Positions 18,155 to 26,299 of a DNA stretch of 64,000 bases are shown piece by piece (position 1 is the stretch's first letter; every line of letters begins with the position of its first letter). The position numbers were made by a program, and so were the translations under genes. The notes under the pieces were generated by a model, which saw nothing but the letters and a program-made list of their open reading frames with translations, was not told the origin of the DNA and searched no databases. The stretch lies in contig NZ_CP107964.1 of assembly GCF_041434935.1 (NCBI RefSeq), forward strand, positions 3,348,001 through 3,412,000. Direction: 5' to 3'. Origin of the DNA: Kitasatospora sp. NBC_00374 (lineage in GTDB: Bacteria; Actinomycetota; Actinomycetes; Streptomycetales; Streptomycetaceae).

Positions 18155-18346
18155 TCAGCCACCGTCGCGCACCGCGCAGATCGCGTCCACCAGACTGCCC
18201 GAGACGGCGAACGGAAGCAGCGCCGAACAGACCGCCGCCTCCTCCTCGTTCGTCGGCCCGTCCGCCATGGCGGGGCCGGCCCCGCCGAGGACGCCGAACG
18301 CGGCGGCCGAGGCGAGCAGAGTGAGAACGGCGAGCTTCTTGAACAT
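18155..18346 (-). CDS. Small secreted peptide with two cysteines
   Basis: A 63-residue precursor: the signal peptide MFKKLAVLTLLASAAAFGVL is cut near GPAMADGP, leaving about 34 residues with two Cys (AAVCSALLPF and VDAICAVRDGG), which could form one disulfide. Size and layout recall small secreted surface peptides of streptomycetes, but it lacks the chaplin repeat and I cannot assign a family. Its ribosome site GAAGGG lies inside the 3' arm of a perfect 13-bp inverted repeat. Confidence 0.65.
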   Translation of the reverse strand: MFKKLAVLTLLASAAAFGVLGGAGPAMADGPTNEEEAAVCSALLPFAVSGSLVDAICAVRDGG

Positions 18347-18349
18347 GAC

Positions 18350-18400
18350 GGCCCTTCAGGTAGACGGCGACTCGTGGAGCCATCTCTTACCTGAAGGGCC
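18350..18400 (-). promoter_or_regulatory. Perfect 13-bp inverted repeat covering the ribosome site of the small secreted peptide
   Basis: GGCCCTTCAGGTA (18350-18362) and its exact complement (18388-18400) are separated by 25 bases. In minus-strand RNA the 3' arm contains the GAAGGG ribosome site and ends three bases before the ATG, so a folded hairpin would block translation. As DNA it could also be an operator or the terminator of the upstream mycosin gene. Confidence 0.65.
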
Positions 18401-18437
18401 GATCACATGGGACAACCATCCGCCGTTCGAGGGCGTG

Positions 18438-19835
18438 TCACCGCTGGTACGGATTACCGCCCGGCGGGGCGGGGGGCTGCTGCGGCGGGTACTGCGGCGA
18501 CGGCTGCGACTGCGGAGCCCCGTACCCCTGCGGGCCGCCCGGCGGCGCAGACCCGTACGCCACCGGCCCGCCACCCGGGCCACCCGGGCCACCGGTGCCG
18601 CCGCCCCCGCCACGAGAGCGCCGCACCAGGAACACCACCAGCCCGACCACCACCAGCAGCCCGACCACACCACCCGCCACGGCAACCACCGGGAAGCCGC
18701 CGCCACCGTCATCACCCTTGGCCACATCCCCGCCACTGGCCCCCGCACCGGCCGGAGCACTCGGCACGGGCTTCGGCGAAGCAGCACCCCCGGACGGCGC
18801 GGCCGACGCACCCTTCTGCGACTCGACCCGCCCCAGCAGCGGATTCTCCTTCGCCCCACCGTCAACCGCCGGGTTGGCAGCCAACGCGGCGCCGGGCGAA
18901 GCGATGCCGTACCCATAGCTGCTGTTCGGCACCGCCGACTTGTCGGGCGGAGCGACCGCCGACTTGATCATCCGGTTGATGACCTGCCCGGCCGAGAGAT
19001 CCGGATACTTGGCCCGGACAAGCGCGGCAATGGCAGAGACATAGGCGGTGGCGTCGGATGTCCCGTTGGAAGTCGTGTACGCGGTGGTTGACTTGATCCC
19101 TGCACTGGCGATGCCGACTCCCGGCGCTGCCAGTGTCATCTCAGGGCCCTTGTTGGACTTCTCCCAGATGGTCCCGACATCGTCGATGGCCGAAACCGCG
19201 ACAACGCCAGGGTAGGCAGCCGGGTACGAGACGGGAGAGCCATGGTTGCCAAGGTTTCCCGCACCTGCGACCAGAACGATGTCCTTCGAAATGGCGTACT
19301 CGACAGCAGCACGTGTCTCACGGTCGGACGCCGATCCACCAGCAATCGACAGGTTGATCACCTTCGCGCCATTGTCCGCGGCGAAACGAATGGCTTCGGC
19401 GAGTTTCGTCTCTCCCGATTCAGCCTCGCCAGCGTCATTGAGACCGACCCTAATCGGGAGGATCTTGGCCTTCGGGGCCAGCCCCATGATCCCGGACTGT
19501 CCCGCATGGCCGTGACCCGCGATAATACTCGCCATGGACGTGCCGTGGCCTTTTACATCAACCCGCCCGTCGCCCTGTTGCCCCGACAGATCCGCACCTG
19601 GCAGGACCTGTCCGCTGAGGTCTTCATGATTCGACATCACACCGGTGTCGATCAACCCGACGATGACTCCGTCACCCTGACTGATAGGCCAAACCCTGGT
19701 GTCCGCCCCGTAGCTTCTGAGCGGCCACTGCGCATCGCGAACGCTATCCGCATGTGCAGGCATCACGCCTGATCCCCACAACATTGCACCTGCAGCCAGT
19801 ACAGCCGCAATGCGCATCGGTTGTTTGCTCGCCAT
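18438..19835 (-). CDS. Type VII secretion-associated serine protease mycosin (locus 1)
   Basis: A 465-residue membrane-anchored subtilase. A signal peptide (cut near AHADSV) precedes the catalytic domain with Asp in GLIDTG, His in GHGTSMAS and Ser in NGTSDATAYVS. A Ser/Pro/Ala/Gly-rich linker leads to the C-terminal span VVAVAGGVVGLLVVVGLVVFLV and a Gln/Pro-rich cytoplasmic tail. This is the mycosin layout of type VII secretion systems. It follows the long WXG gene, from which it is separated by a terminator hairpin, so it may have its own promoter. Confidence 0.85.
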   Translation of the reverse strand: MASKQPMRIAAVLAAGAMLWGSGVMPAHADSVRDAQWPLRSYGADTRVWPISQGDGVIVGLIDTGVMSNHEDLSGQVLPGADLSGQQGDGRVDVKGHGTSMASIIAGHGHAGQSGIMGLAPKAKILPIRVGLNDAGEAESGETKLAEAIRFAADNGAKVINLSIAGGSASDRETRAAVEYAISKDIVLVAGAGNLGNHGSPVSYPAAYPGVVAVSAIDDVGTIWEKSNKGPEMTLAAPGVGIASAGIKSTTAYTTSNGTSDATAYVSAIAALVRAKYPDLSAGQVINRMIKSAVAPPDKSAVPNSSYGYGIASPGAALAANPAVDGGAKENPLLGRVESQKGASAAPSGGAASPKPVPSAPAGAGASGGDVAKGDDGGGGFPVVAVAGGVVGLLVVVGLVVFLVRRSRGGGGGTGGPGGPGGGPVAYGSAPPGGPQGYGAPQSQPSPQYPPQQPPAPPGGNPYQR

Positions 19836-19859
19836 GCCCTGTCACCCCAATCATCGAAG

Positions 19860-19894
19860 CAGCCGCCCGCGACCCCGAGGTCGCGGAGCGGCTG
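19860..19894 (-). terminator. Terminator between the long WXG gene and the locus-1 mycosin
   Basis: A two-step stem: outer 7 bp (19860-19866 with 19888-19894) and inner 6 bp (19869-19874 with 19879-19884). It lies 29 bases after the long WXG gene stop. Confidence 0.65.
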
Positions 19895-19923
19895 TCAGCT
19901 CGGACCACTAGTTGGCAGCTGGG

Positions 19924-21342
19924 TTATTCCACCACGTTGGGGTTGACGGTCTGTCCGGGCGCCCAGGTCTCCTCGTCCTCGACGAGGTAGTCCGGACGCT
20001 CCTTCCCCTGCTTCTTGTCCTTCTTGCCGGCCTGCGTTCCTCCAGGCATACCGTGCGACTGCCCTGCTGTCCCCGAGCCGCCTTGCCCGCGGGCCCGGCC
20101 GAGGCCCGAGCCGCCTTCGGTGAAGGCCTGCTTGCCTGTCCCGCCGCTTCCGGACTCGCCCACCAGGCCGCCTCCCTTGCGCACAAGGCCCGATGAAGCT
20201 CGCCGATCTGAACCCGCTCCGCCACCGGAGGCCCGACCAAGGCCGTTGTGGCCATCCATGCCACCTGCTCCGAAGCCTGCCGTGCCACCCCGAGCGGAAC
20301 TACCACCCGCACCGGCCGCTCGGCCTGTGCCGCCTCCGGCCCCTCCGTTTAGTCCCTTCTGGCTCCCCGTGGAGCCGGTCCCCCTGGCGGCGCCGCTCCC
20401 ACTGGTGGTGTTGCCACCCTTGAGGTCGAGCCCTCCGGAAATGCCGCCGCCCGCGTGGCCGTTCGAACCCGGTCCCAGGCCTCCGCCCGCCCCACCCGGA
20501 GTGAACACCCCGGTCTTTCCTCCAGGACTCCCGACATGCACACCGTCGATACCGGTGCCGGGGCTGGTGGCCACAGGAGATTTCGAGCTGTTTGAGGGGT
20601 TGGCGGTGCCGCCCTTGATCCCGGGATCCGCCGGGCCCGGCGAGGCGGCCTTGGGTGACGAAGGAGATCCGGTGAGGCGCGGCCCAGAGGACCGCTGCGA
20701 CGGGGCAACGCTTCCCCCGGGCTGGCCGGAACCCGCAAGTCCCATCCCGCCGCCCATGATCAGGGCGCCGAGGGCCCCAGTGCCACCGGAGTCGGGCGGC
20801 TGCAAGTCTTCGACGTCGTTGCTGACATCCAGTTTCTTGGGAGGCTTCAGGTAGTTCGTCGTCGCCCGGTACTTGCTGGCGAGGGTCTCCATGACCGCTA
20901 CCGCCTGGGCCTTCTTCTCGTCGGTGACGGCGGTGCGGGTGTCCTCGTCGTCGACGCCGACGGTGGTCTTGGCGGTGTCGCTGATGGCGTCGCCGGCCTT
21001 GTCGAGCCAGCTGGGCTCCTCGGGCATGTCCCGCTTGGCGGTGTCGATGGCCTCGGACATCATCTGCATGGCCGCCGCGGCGTCGTTCGCGTATGCGGCC
21101 GCGTTGTTGACCGCGTTCGCGAGCTTCGTCATCTTCGAGTAGAAGGCGTCGCTCGTCGAGCCCTCCCAGGAGGAGGTGGCGTCGGCGGATGCGACGTTCA
21201 GCGCGGTGCGGATCTGCTTGAGGGTCTCGGTGGCCTTGCGCCAGGGGTCTCCGGCGGCCATGACGCCGCCGGAGTCCATGGACTGCACCATGCTGCGCAT
21301 GTCGCCGTGGCTGTAGCCGTGGAAGTTTGTGTACTCACTCAT
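19924..21342 (-). CDS. Long WXG100-domain protein with Gly-rich region and YLVED tail (locus 1)
   Basis: A 472-residue likely type VII substrate. Residues 1-110 form a helical hairpin with the WxG turn in SSWEGSTSDAFYSKM (about residue 58). Helical sequence continues to about residue 200 and is followed by a Gly/Ser/Pro-rich region of about 220 residues. The conserved end contains SGLVRKGGG, AFTEGGSGLGR and RPDYLVEDEETW. YLVED is a YxxxD/E signal as known from type VII substrates. The same tail is found in the protein at 50053-51546. It lies downstream of the short partner at 21412. Confidence 0.8.
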   Translation of the reverse strand: MSEYTNFHGYSHGDMRSMVQSMDSGGVMAAGDPWRKATETLKQIRTALNVASADATSSWEGSTSDAFYSKMTKLANAVNNAAAYANDAAAAMQMMSEAIDTAKRDMPEEPSWLDKAGDAISDTAKTTVGVDDEDTRTAVTDEKKAQAVAVMETLASKYRATTNYLKPPKKLDVSNDVEDLQPPDSGGTGALGALIMGGGMGLAGSGQPGGSVAPSQRSSGPRLTGSPSSPKAASPGPADPGIKGGTANPSNSSKSPVATSPGTGIDGVHVGSPGGKTGVFTPGGAGGGLGPGSNGHAGGGISGGLDLKGGNTTSGSGAARGTGSTGSQKGLNGGAGGGTGRAAGAGGSSARGGTAGFGAGGMDGHNGLGRASGGGAGSDRRASSGLVRKGGGLVGESGSGGTGKQAFTEGGSGLGRARGQGGSGTAGQSHGMPGGTQAGKKDKKQGKERPDYLVEDEETWAPGQTVNPNVVE

Positions 21343-21411
21343 TGTCGGACGCCTTCCGTCCCCGTCCCGAAATCGGCCTCGTGCCTGCGGTCCCGCCCGG
21401 GACCGTGATCG

Positions 21412-21918
21412 CTACCACGACGGCTTCGGCTCTCCGCTGCCCGACGGCGACGAGGTGCTCGCCGGGGAGGTCGGGGATGCCGTGCCGCTCGGCCGGGGGT
21501 GTGAGCCGGCCGTGGTGGTGTTGTACGTGACCTGGCTGGTGGTGGAGGGGTTGCCGACCGACCAGCCGTCGGAGCCGACCTTGAGGGTGCGCGAGGTCTC
21601 GTGCTCCTGCTCCTCGTAGTTGACCGCCGTCAGGTCCGCCTTGCGCTGTGCCTCGTCGATCGCGTCGTAGAGCGCGTTGAGGACGTCGCGGAGCCCGTCC
21701 CGCATCTGCTCGTACCTGTCGTGGAGCGCCTGCGCTTCCGGGAAGTTGCCGAAGGCGTTCGAACCGACGCCGCTCTGGCCGTGCACCCGTGTGCCGTCCG
21801 CCGCGGTCTGGAACTCGCCGAGCAGTCCTCGGACCTGCGTGGCGAACGCCCTCAGGCCGTCGACCTCCACGCGGTAGCCGGCGCCGGAGCCGCCGGTTGA
21901 TCCGGTCCCCGTGCTCAC
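21412..21918 (-). CDS. Short ESX/WXG100-like partner protein (locus 1)
   Basis: A 168-residue protein with a helical, WXG100-like first 120 residues (GYRVEVDGLRAFATQVRGLL, NFPEAQALHDRYEQM), no Trp-x-Gly, and a YxxxE signal (YEEQE) near residue 117, then a Ser/Thr/Pro tail. The GTG at 21918 follows GGGGGAGG. It is a paralog of the protein at 51548-51877. It probably pairs with the long WXG protein encoded 69 bases downstream. Confidence 0.72.
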   Translation of the reverse strand: MSTGTGSTGGSGAGYRVEVDGLRAFATQVRGLLGEFQTAADGTRVHGQSGVGSNAFGNFPEAQALHDRYEQMRDGLRDVLNALYDAIDEAQRKADLTAVNYEEQEHETSRTLKVGSDGWSVGNPSTTSQVTYNTTTAGSHPRPSGTASPTSPASTSSPSGSGEPKPSW

Positions 21919-21984
21919 GTCGTTGTACCTCCCCCGTACCGGTGTGGCGGGCTGGTCTGGTGCCGTCCGCCGCCGCTCACTCGC

Positions 21985-22025
21985 CGTTGCCAAGCTTCAA
22001 CCCATATGTCTAACACATGCGACGC
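21985..22025 (-). promoter_or_regulatory. Possible promoter of type VII-like locus 1
   Basis: On the minus strand, TCTGACA followed about 16 bases later by TAGACAT lies some 75-105 bases before the locus-1 GTG. The segment is AT-richer than its surroundings. Placement is approximate. Confidence 0.35.
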
Positions 22026-22092
22026 GCTGTCAGAACGGGGGCTCGTGTCCCAACCGTCGTCCGCTGCGCGGGTTTGCCGGTGTCAGGGGTGT

Positions 22093-22809
22093 CTACCTGT
22101 GGGTTCCCGGCGGCGGGGTGCCGTATGCCTGCTGGGCCTCGGCCAGGCGGCGCCGGCAGAGGGAGTCCGCGTGGCGGGTGGTCTCGGGGAGCCGGTAGGC
22201 GGGGGCGAGGGCGAGGGTGGTGGCGACGGCTTCGGGGAGGCCGATGCGGTGGCCGACGGAGACGAAGACCGGTTTCACACCGCGACGGGTGCGGACGGCC
22301 CGGCCGACCTCCTCGGTGCCGTCGAGCAGCGGGGACCAGGATCCGCGCTCGGCGTCGGGCTGGTGGTGGGTGAAGGTGAAGGGGGTCTTGGCGACGCCGA
22401 TGGTGGCCAGGCCGGTGAGGACGCCCAGGTGGCTGGCGAGGCCGAGGCGGCGGGGGTGGGCGAGTCCGTAGCCGTCGCAGACGACGAGGTCGGGGGTGGC
22501 CCTCAGGTCGGCCAGGGCGTCGAGGACGGCGGGGAGTTCGCGGAAGGCGAGCAGTCCGGGGAGGTAGGGGAAGGCGATCCGCCCGGTCGCGGTGGTCTGT
22601 TCGACGACTTCCAGGGTCGCGAGGTCGAGCAGCACCGCGGCGGCCACGACGAGGTCCCGGTCGTCGTCGTAGGCGACGTCGACGCCCGCGACGAGCGCGC
22701 CGTCGGCGGCCTGCGGGGCGGGCCCGACCGGGACGACCAGCGGGCGCAGCCGTTCCTGTTCTGCGCGCGCCTCGGCCTCGTCGGCCGGCCAGTCGGCGGG
22801 TACGGGCAT
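22093..22809 (-). CDS. nfi: Endonuclease V (deoxyinosine-specific)
   Basis: A 238-residue DNA repair nuclease that nicks near deoxyinosine. Key family parts are GVDVAYDDDRDL (first metal Asp), PYLPGLLAFRELPAVLDAL (substrate loop), LVVCDGYGLAHPRRLGLASHLGV (second metal site) and GVAKTPF. Length is normal for the family. Single gene. Confidence 0.88.
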   Translation of the reverse strand: MPVPADWPADEAEARAEQERLRPLVVPVGPAPQAADGALVAGVDVAYDDDRDLVVAAAVLLDLATLEVVEQTTATGRIAFPYLPGLLAFRELPAVLDALADLRATPDLVVCDGYGLAHPRRLGLASHLGVLTGLATIGVAKTPFTFTHHQPDAERGSWSPLLDGTEEVGRAVRTRRGVKPVFVSVGHRIGLPEAVATTLALAPAYRLPETTRHADSLCRRRLAEAQQAYGTPPPGTHR

Positions 22810-23052
22810 GGTTCCCCCAGGGTGGTACGGGTTCGGCGGTCTTCGTGGACACCGTACCGAGCCGCGCCGACGGGCCGGACCCGAGCGCGTCGCCCCCGCT
22901 TCGGCGGGCCGGTATGAGCCCGTGCGCCCCCTCGTGCTTCTGCATATGCCCGGATCGGCCGATTAGGCTGATGAGGCTGGACTTACCGACCTACCGTCAT
23001 GGGTAGTTCCTCAGTACGGACGCCCACCCTCCCGCGCGAAGGACTGACCGCC

Positions 23053-23304
23053 ATGCCGCGCCCCACCACCGCCCAGCTCAGCACCGGCATTCTGATCGTC
23101 GTCGCCACCACGGTGGCCCTGCTCGCCGTCTCCGGTTCGTCCGGGGTGTTCGAGGTCGCGGTGCTGGTGGCGTTCGCCATCGCGCTCGGGACGCTCACCA
23201 CGGCGTTGCTCATGTCGGTGGCCGCGCAGCGCCGGCCGGCCGCCGAGTCGGGGCTCGGCGAGCCTTCCGGGGTGGCGCGGCCGGAGTACGCCCGGCAGGG
23301 CTGA
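23053..23304 (+). CDS. Small two-span membrane protein
   Basis: An 83-residue protein with two hydrophobic spans (ILIVVATTVALLAV and VAVLVAFAIALGTLTTALLM) and a hydrophilic C-terminus. The ATG at 23053 follows GAAGGA. I do not know its function. It converges on the RDD gene. Confidence 0.6.
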   Translation: MPRPTTAQLSTGILIVVATTVALLAVSGSSGVFEVAVLVAFAIALGTLTTALLMSVAAQRRPAAESGLGEPSGVARPEYARQG

Positions 23305-23331
23305 CCGGGCCGGCGGCGGTCGGCCGGGCCG

Positions 23332-24045
23332 TCAGGCGGTCGAGATGACGACGGTCTTGGCGGCCTTGTCGTGGATGCACTGCCGGTACGGCTTGTCGAA
23401 GACGCCGAAGAACCCGTCGACCGGCCACCACAGTCCGCCGCAGCAGATCACGGCGGGCAGGACGAACGTCGCCGATCTGATCCACCCGGCGTTGGGCGTG
23501 GGGGTGCTGCCGTCGATGAGCATGGCGACCCTGAGGTGGAAGAGCTTCTTGCCGACGGTCTGGCCGTCCCGGCTGAGCATCAGGCCCTCGTAGACCAGGA
23601 AGAAGGCGTAGCCGAGCCAGATCGGCCCGATCCAGCCGTTCTGCCGGCCGAGGTCGGAGAAGGGCAGCGACACCACGACGGCGAGGGCCTCCATCATCGC
23701 GAAGTCGAGCACCTTCGCGATGATGCGGTTGGGCCAGGTGGCGAGCGGTGGCATGCCCGGCACCGGGCCTGTGCCCGACTCCGCGTACGGGCCGGTGGCG
23801 GGCGGCGGAGGGGCCGCGCCGTACGGGGAGCCGTGGGGCGTCCCCGGTGCACCGGGGGGTGCTCCGTAGGGGGCGCCGTAGCCCGGCGGGGTGCCGTAGG
23901 GACTCTCGCCCGGGGGTGGGGGCGGCGGGGGCGTGCCGGGTGGGTCGGACGGCGCACCTGACGGCGTACCCGCCTGCGGGGGCTTGTCGAAGGAGGGCTT
24001 GTCGCCCCCCTCCTGCTCGTTGCCTGAGGGGTCGGAGGTGCTCAT
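23332..24045 (-). CDS. RDD-family membrane protein with Pro/Gly-rich N-terminus
   Basis: A 237-residue protein. Residues 1-100 are Pro/Gly/Tyr-rich and disordered. An RDD domain follows with its conserved Arg (PNRIIAKVLDFAMMEAL) and the GQTVGKKLFHLRV motif, within three hydrophobic segments. RDD proteins are membrane proteins of mostly unknown, possibly transport, function. The next gene on the strand is a second RDD gene, so the pair may be related in role. Confidence 0.75.
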   Translation of the reverse strand: MSTSDPSGNEQEGGDKPSFDKPPQAGTPSGAPSDPPGTPPPPPPPGESPYGTPPGYGAPYGAPPGAPGTPHGSPYGAAPPPPATGPYAESGTGPVPGMPPLATWPNRIIAKVLDFAMMEALAVVVSLPFSDLGRQNGWIGPIWLGYAFFLVYEGLMLSRDGQTVGKKLFHLRVAMLIDGSTPTPNAGWIRSATFVLPAVICCGGLWWPVDGFFGVFDKPYRQCIHDKAAKTVVISTA

Positions 24046-24135
24046 GACCCGAGTAGAACATCGGAAATACTACGGCGTTGGGATATTTCGTCCGTTTTTG
24101 ATGCGTTTCACGGTCGGACGATCCGTCAACGCCCG

Positions 24136-25611
24136 TCAGGCGCGCACCACTCTGGTCCGGCCGGCGCGGTCCTGCAGGCCCCGCCGGGCCCTCCGGTCGA
24201 GCAGCGGCCAGAACAGGCCGAGGACCAGCACGGCGGCGAGCTGGCCGACGATCCAGCGGAGCAGCGAACGGGCGGGGCGCGGCGGCTTCGGGCGGGTCCG
24301 GCCGGCCGGGCCCTTCGCGTCGACCACCCTGATCCCGGCGATCCGCTTGCCGAAGGTCTGGCCGGTGCGGGCGGTCGGCAGGACCTCGTACAGGACGCCC
24401 AGCAGCACCAGCAGGCCGAGGAGTGCGGCCGCCTTGCCGACGACCACCGAGTCGACCATCCACACCTGGACCGCCCGGCCGGTGAGGTACGAGCGGAGCT
24501 GGGCCTGGTCGAGCTTGAGCTGAAGGTGGTCGACCGTGGACGCTGCGAGCGGGACCGCCGCCGCGGCGCCGACGACGGCGACCACGACCGTGTCGATCGC
24601 CCGGGCGACCAGGCGCCGGCCGAGCCCGGCGGGCGGCAGCGCCACGGGCCTGCGCACGGCGGGCTTCGCGGCTACGGGCTTCGCGGCGGCAGCCTTGGCA
24701 GCAACAGGCTTCGCGGTGGCGGCCTTGGCGACGGCAGGCCCGGTGACGGCGGCCTTGGCCGCGCCGGACCCGGGAGCAGCGCGTTCGGCAGTGGCGCGTT
24801 CGGCAGCGGCGGGCCGCGCGGCCGCCGGCTCGGCGACCACCGGCTCGACCTTCGTCGCAGCGGGCCCGGCACTCCGCGGCCCGGGCGCGGCGGGCGACGA
24901 AGCCGGGGCGGCGGCCGGGGCGGGCGACGAAGCCGGCACGGGCGGTCTGACGGTGCCGGGTAACACGGCCGCGGGCCCGGCCTCCGACGTGGCAGCATCC
25001 TCCGCCGTCTCCGCTCCCTCGGTGCCCAGCACTCCCCAGGACACCCACCGCGGCGCCGTCCCGGTCTCCAGCAGCCCGCGCTGCGCCGTGGGGTCGGCCC
25101 GCCAGCCGAATCCCTCGGGGCCCCGGACGCCGCCGCCGGGCGCGACGGCGAGCGGGCCCGGCGGTACCGGTTCCAGACCGGTGCCCACGCCCTGCCCGGG
25201 CACATCGACCGGCGGCCGGTGCGGCTCGACCAGCGCCCGTGGCCGCAGTTCGAGCTCCGCCTGCGGGGCCATGGTGAACGCGGCGCCCGCCCCGGTCTGG
25301 TCGAGGAAGACCGGCCCGGTCTCGTCGGCGGCACGCCGCGCCTCGGGTTGCGGGTGTCCGGCGCCCCCGGGCGGCCCCGGGACGGCCGGCGGCGGCATGT
25401 GGCGGGGCGGGGCGACCGGCGGGGCCTGCCGGGCGGCGAAGTGCGGCGGTGCCAGGTACTCGCCCTCGGCGGGGGCCCGCCGGCTGGTGCCGGGCACCCA
25501 GGCGGTTCCGCCCCAGTACCGGACGAAGCCGGGGATGGAGGGGTCTGGGTAGTAGCCCGGCGTCGGGCCGGCGGCCGTGTCCGCGCCGGCGGCGAATGGC
25601 CGGTCCGTCAT
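24136..25611 (-). CDS. RDD-family membrane protein with DUF2510 start and Ala/Lys repeat region
   Basis: A 491-residue protein. It begins with a DUF2510-like motif (PGYYPDPSIPGFVRYWGGTAW), then about 280 disordered residues including an Ala-rich run of repeated AxAKPVAAK units near residues 295-330. The RDD domain closes it: GRRLVARAIDTVVVAVV, then GQTFGKRIAGIRVVD. The ATG at 25611 is the only start giving the DUF2510 motif at the N-terminus. Upstream gene of the RDD pair. Confidence 0.72.
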   Translation of the reverse strand: MTDRPFAAGADTAAGPTPGYYPDPSIPGFVRYWGGTAWVPGTSRRAPAEGEYLAPPHFAARQAPPVAPPRHMPPPAVPGPPGGAGHPQPEARRAADETGPVFLDQTGAGAAFTMAPQAELELRPRALVEPHRPPVDVPGQGVGTGLEPVPPGPLAVAPGGGVRGPEGFGWRADPTAQRGLLETGTAPRWVSWGVLGTEGAETAEDAATSEAGPAAVLPGTVRPPVPASSPAPAAAPASSPAAPGPRSAGPAATKVEPVVAEPAAARPAAAERATAERAAPGSGAAKAAVTGPAVAKAATAKPVAAKAAAAKPVAAKPAVRRPVALPPAGLGRRLVARAIDTVVVAVVGAAAAVPLAASTVDHLQLKLDQAQLRSYLTGRAVQVWMVDSVVVGKAAALLGLLVLLGVLYEVLPTARTGQTFGKRIAGIRVVDAKGPAGRTRPKPPRPARSLLRWIVGQLAAVLVLGLFWPLLDRRARRGLQDRAGRTRVVRA

Positions 25612-25824
25612 CCGTGCTTCCTTCGCGCCCGCACCGGGCCGGATCGAGTGGCGCAGGCGGAGAGTCGCCATGCAGTCACAAAGGGTAGTACCTTCGCCGC
25701 GCGCTCTGCCGGGTTCGACGGAAAAGAACCCCCGGGAATGTGTGTAAGAGATCCTGTCCACCGTCCTCTCTCCCGGTGGAGGGGCTGAGCGGCAGCCGCT
25801 CCGGAAGCGGAGAGGAACACGGTC

Positions 25825-26241
25825 ATGGAACGGTCCGTCAGTGTGGTGGAGCAGGAGCTCGACCTCGACCTGGTGCTGTCGCCCGAGCGCAGCGTGCCCG
25901 TCCCGGCCCGGCTGTCGTACGGGAGCCACGACCCGTTCGCGGTGCACATCACCTTCCACCTCGACACCGGGACGCCGGTGACCTGGGTGTTCGCCCGGGA
26001 GCTGCTGGTGGAGGGCACCTTCCGCCCGTGCGGGCAGGGCGACGTACGGATCTGGCCGACCCGCTCGGGCCGACGAAGCGTGCTGTGCATGGCGCTCAGC
26101 TCGCCGGCCGGGGACGCGCTGCTGGAGGCGCCGCTGGCGATAGTGGCGTCCTGGCTGGAGCGTGCGCACCGGCTGGTACCGCCGGGGGCCGAGCTGGGGG
26201 CGCTGGACCTGGACGGCTCGCTCGCCGACCTGCTGGCGTGA
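25825..26241 (+). CDS. SsgA-like sporulation/cell-division regulator (first copy)
   Basis: A 138-residue SsgA-like protein (SALP), a family confined to morphologically complex actinobacteria and acting in septum placement and spore wall formation. Core motifs: VPARLSYGSHDPFAVHITFHL, VTWVFARELLVEGTF and GDVRIWPTRSG. By position relative to pncB and hpd it could be the SsgG ortholog (S. coelicolor SCO2924, from memory), but sequence alone does not settle which SALP it is. The ATG at 25825 follows GGAGAGGA. Confidence 0.85.
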   Translation: MERSVSVVEQELDLDLVLSPERSVPVPARLSYGSHDPFAVHITFHLDTGTPVTWVFARELLVEGTFRPCGQGDVRIWPTRSGRRSVLCMALSSPAGDALLEAPLAIVASWLERAHRLVPPGAELGALDLDGSLADLLA

Positions 26242-26267
26242 GCCCGGGTCGGTACCGGGACCCGGGC
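26242..26267. terminator. Terminator between the SsgA-like gene and the GT87 gene
   Basis: A 9-bp stem (26242-26250 with 26259-26267) starts at the SsgA-like stop codon, between convergent genes. Confidence 0.55.
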
Positions 26268-26299
26268 CCGGTCGGCGGCCCGCGGCGGGCGGCGCGCCC

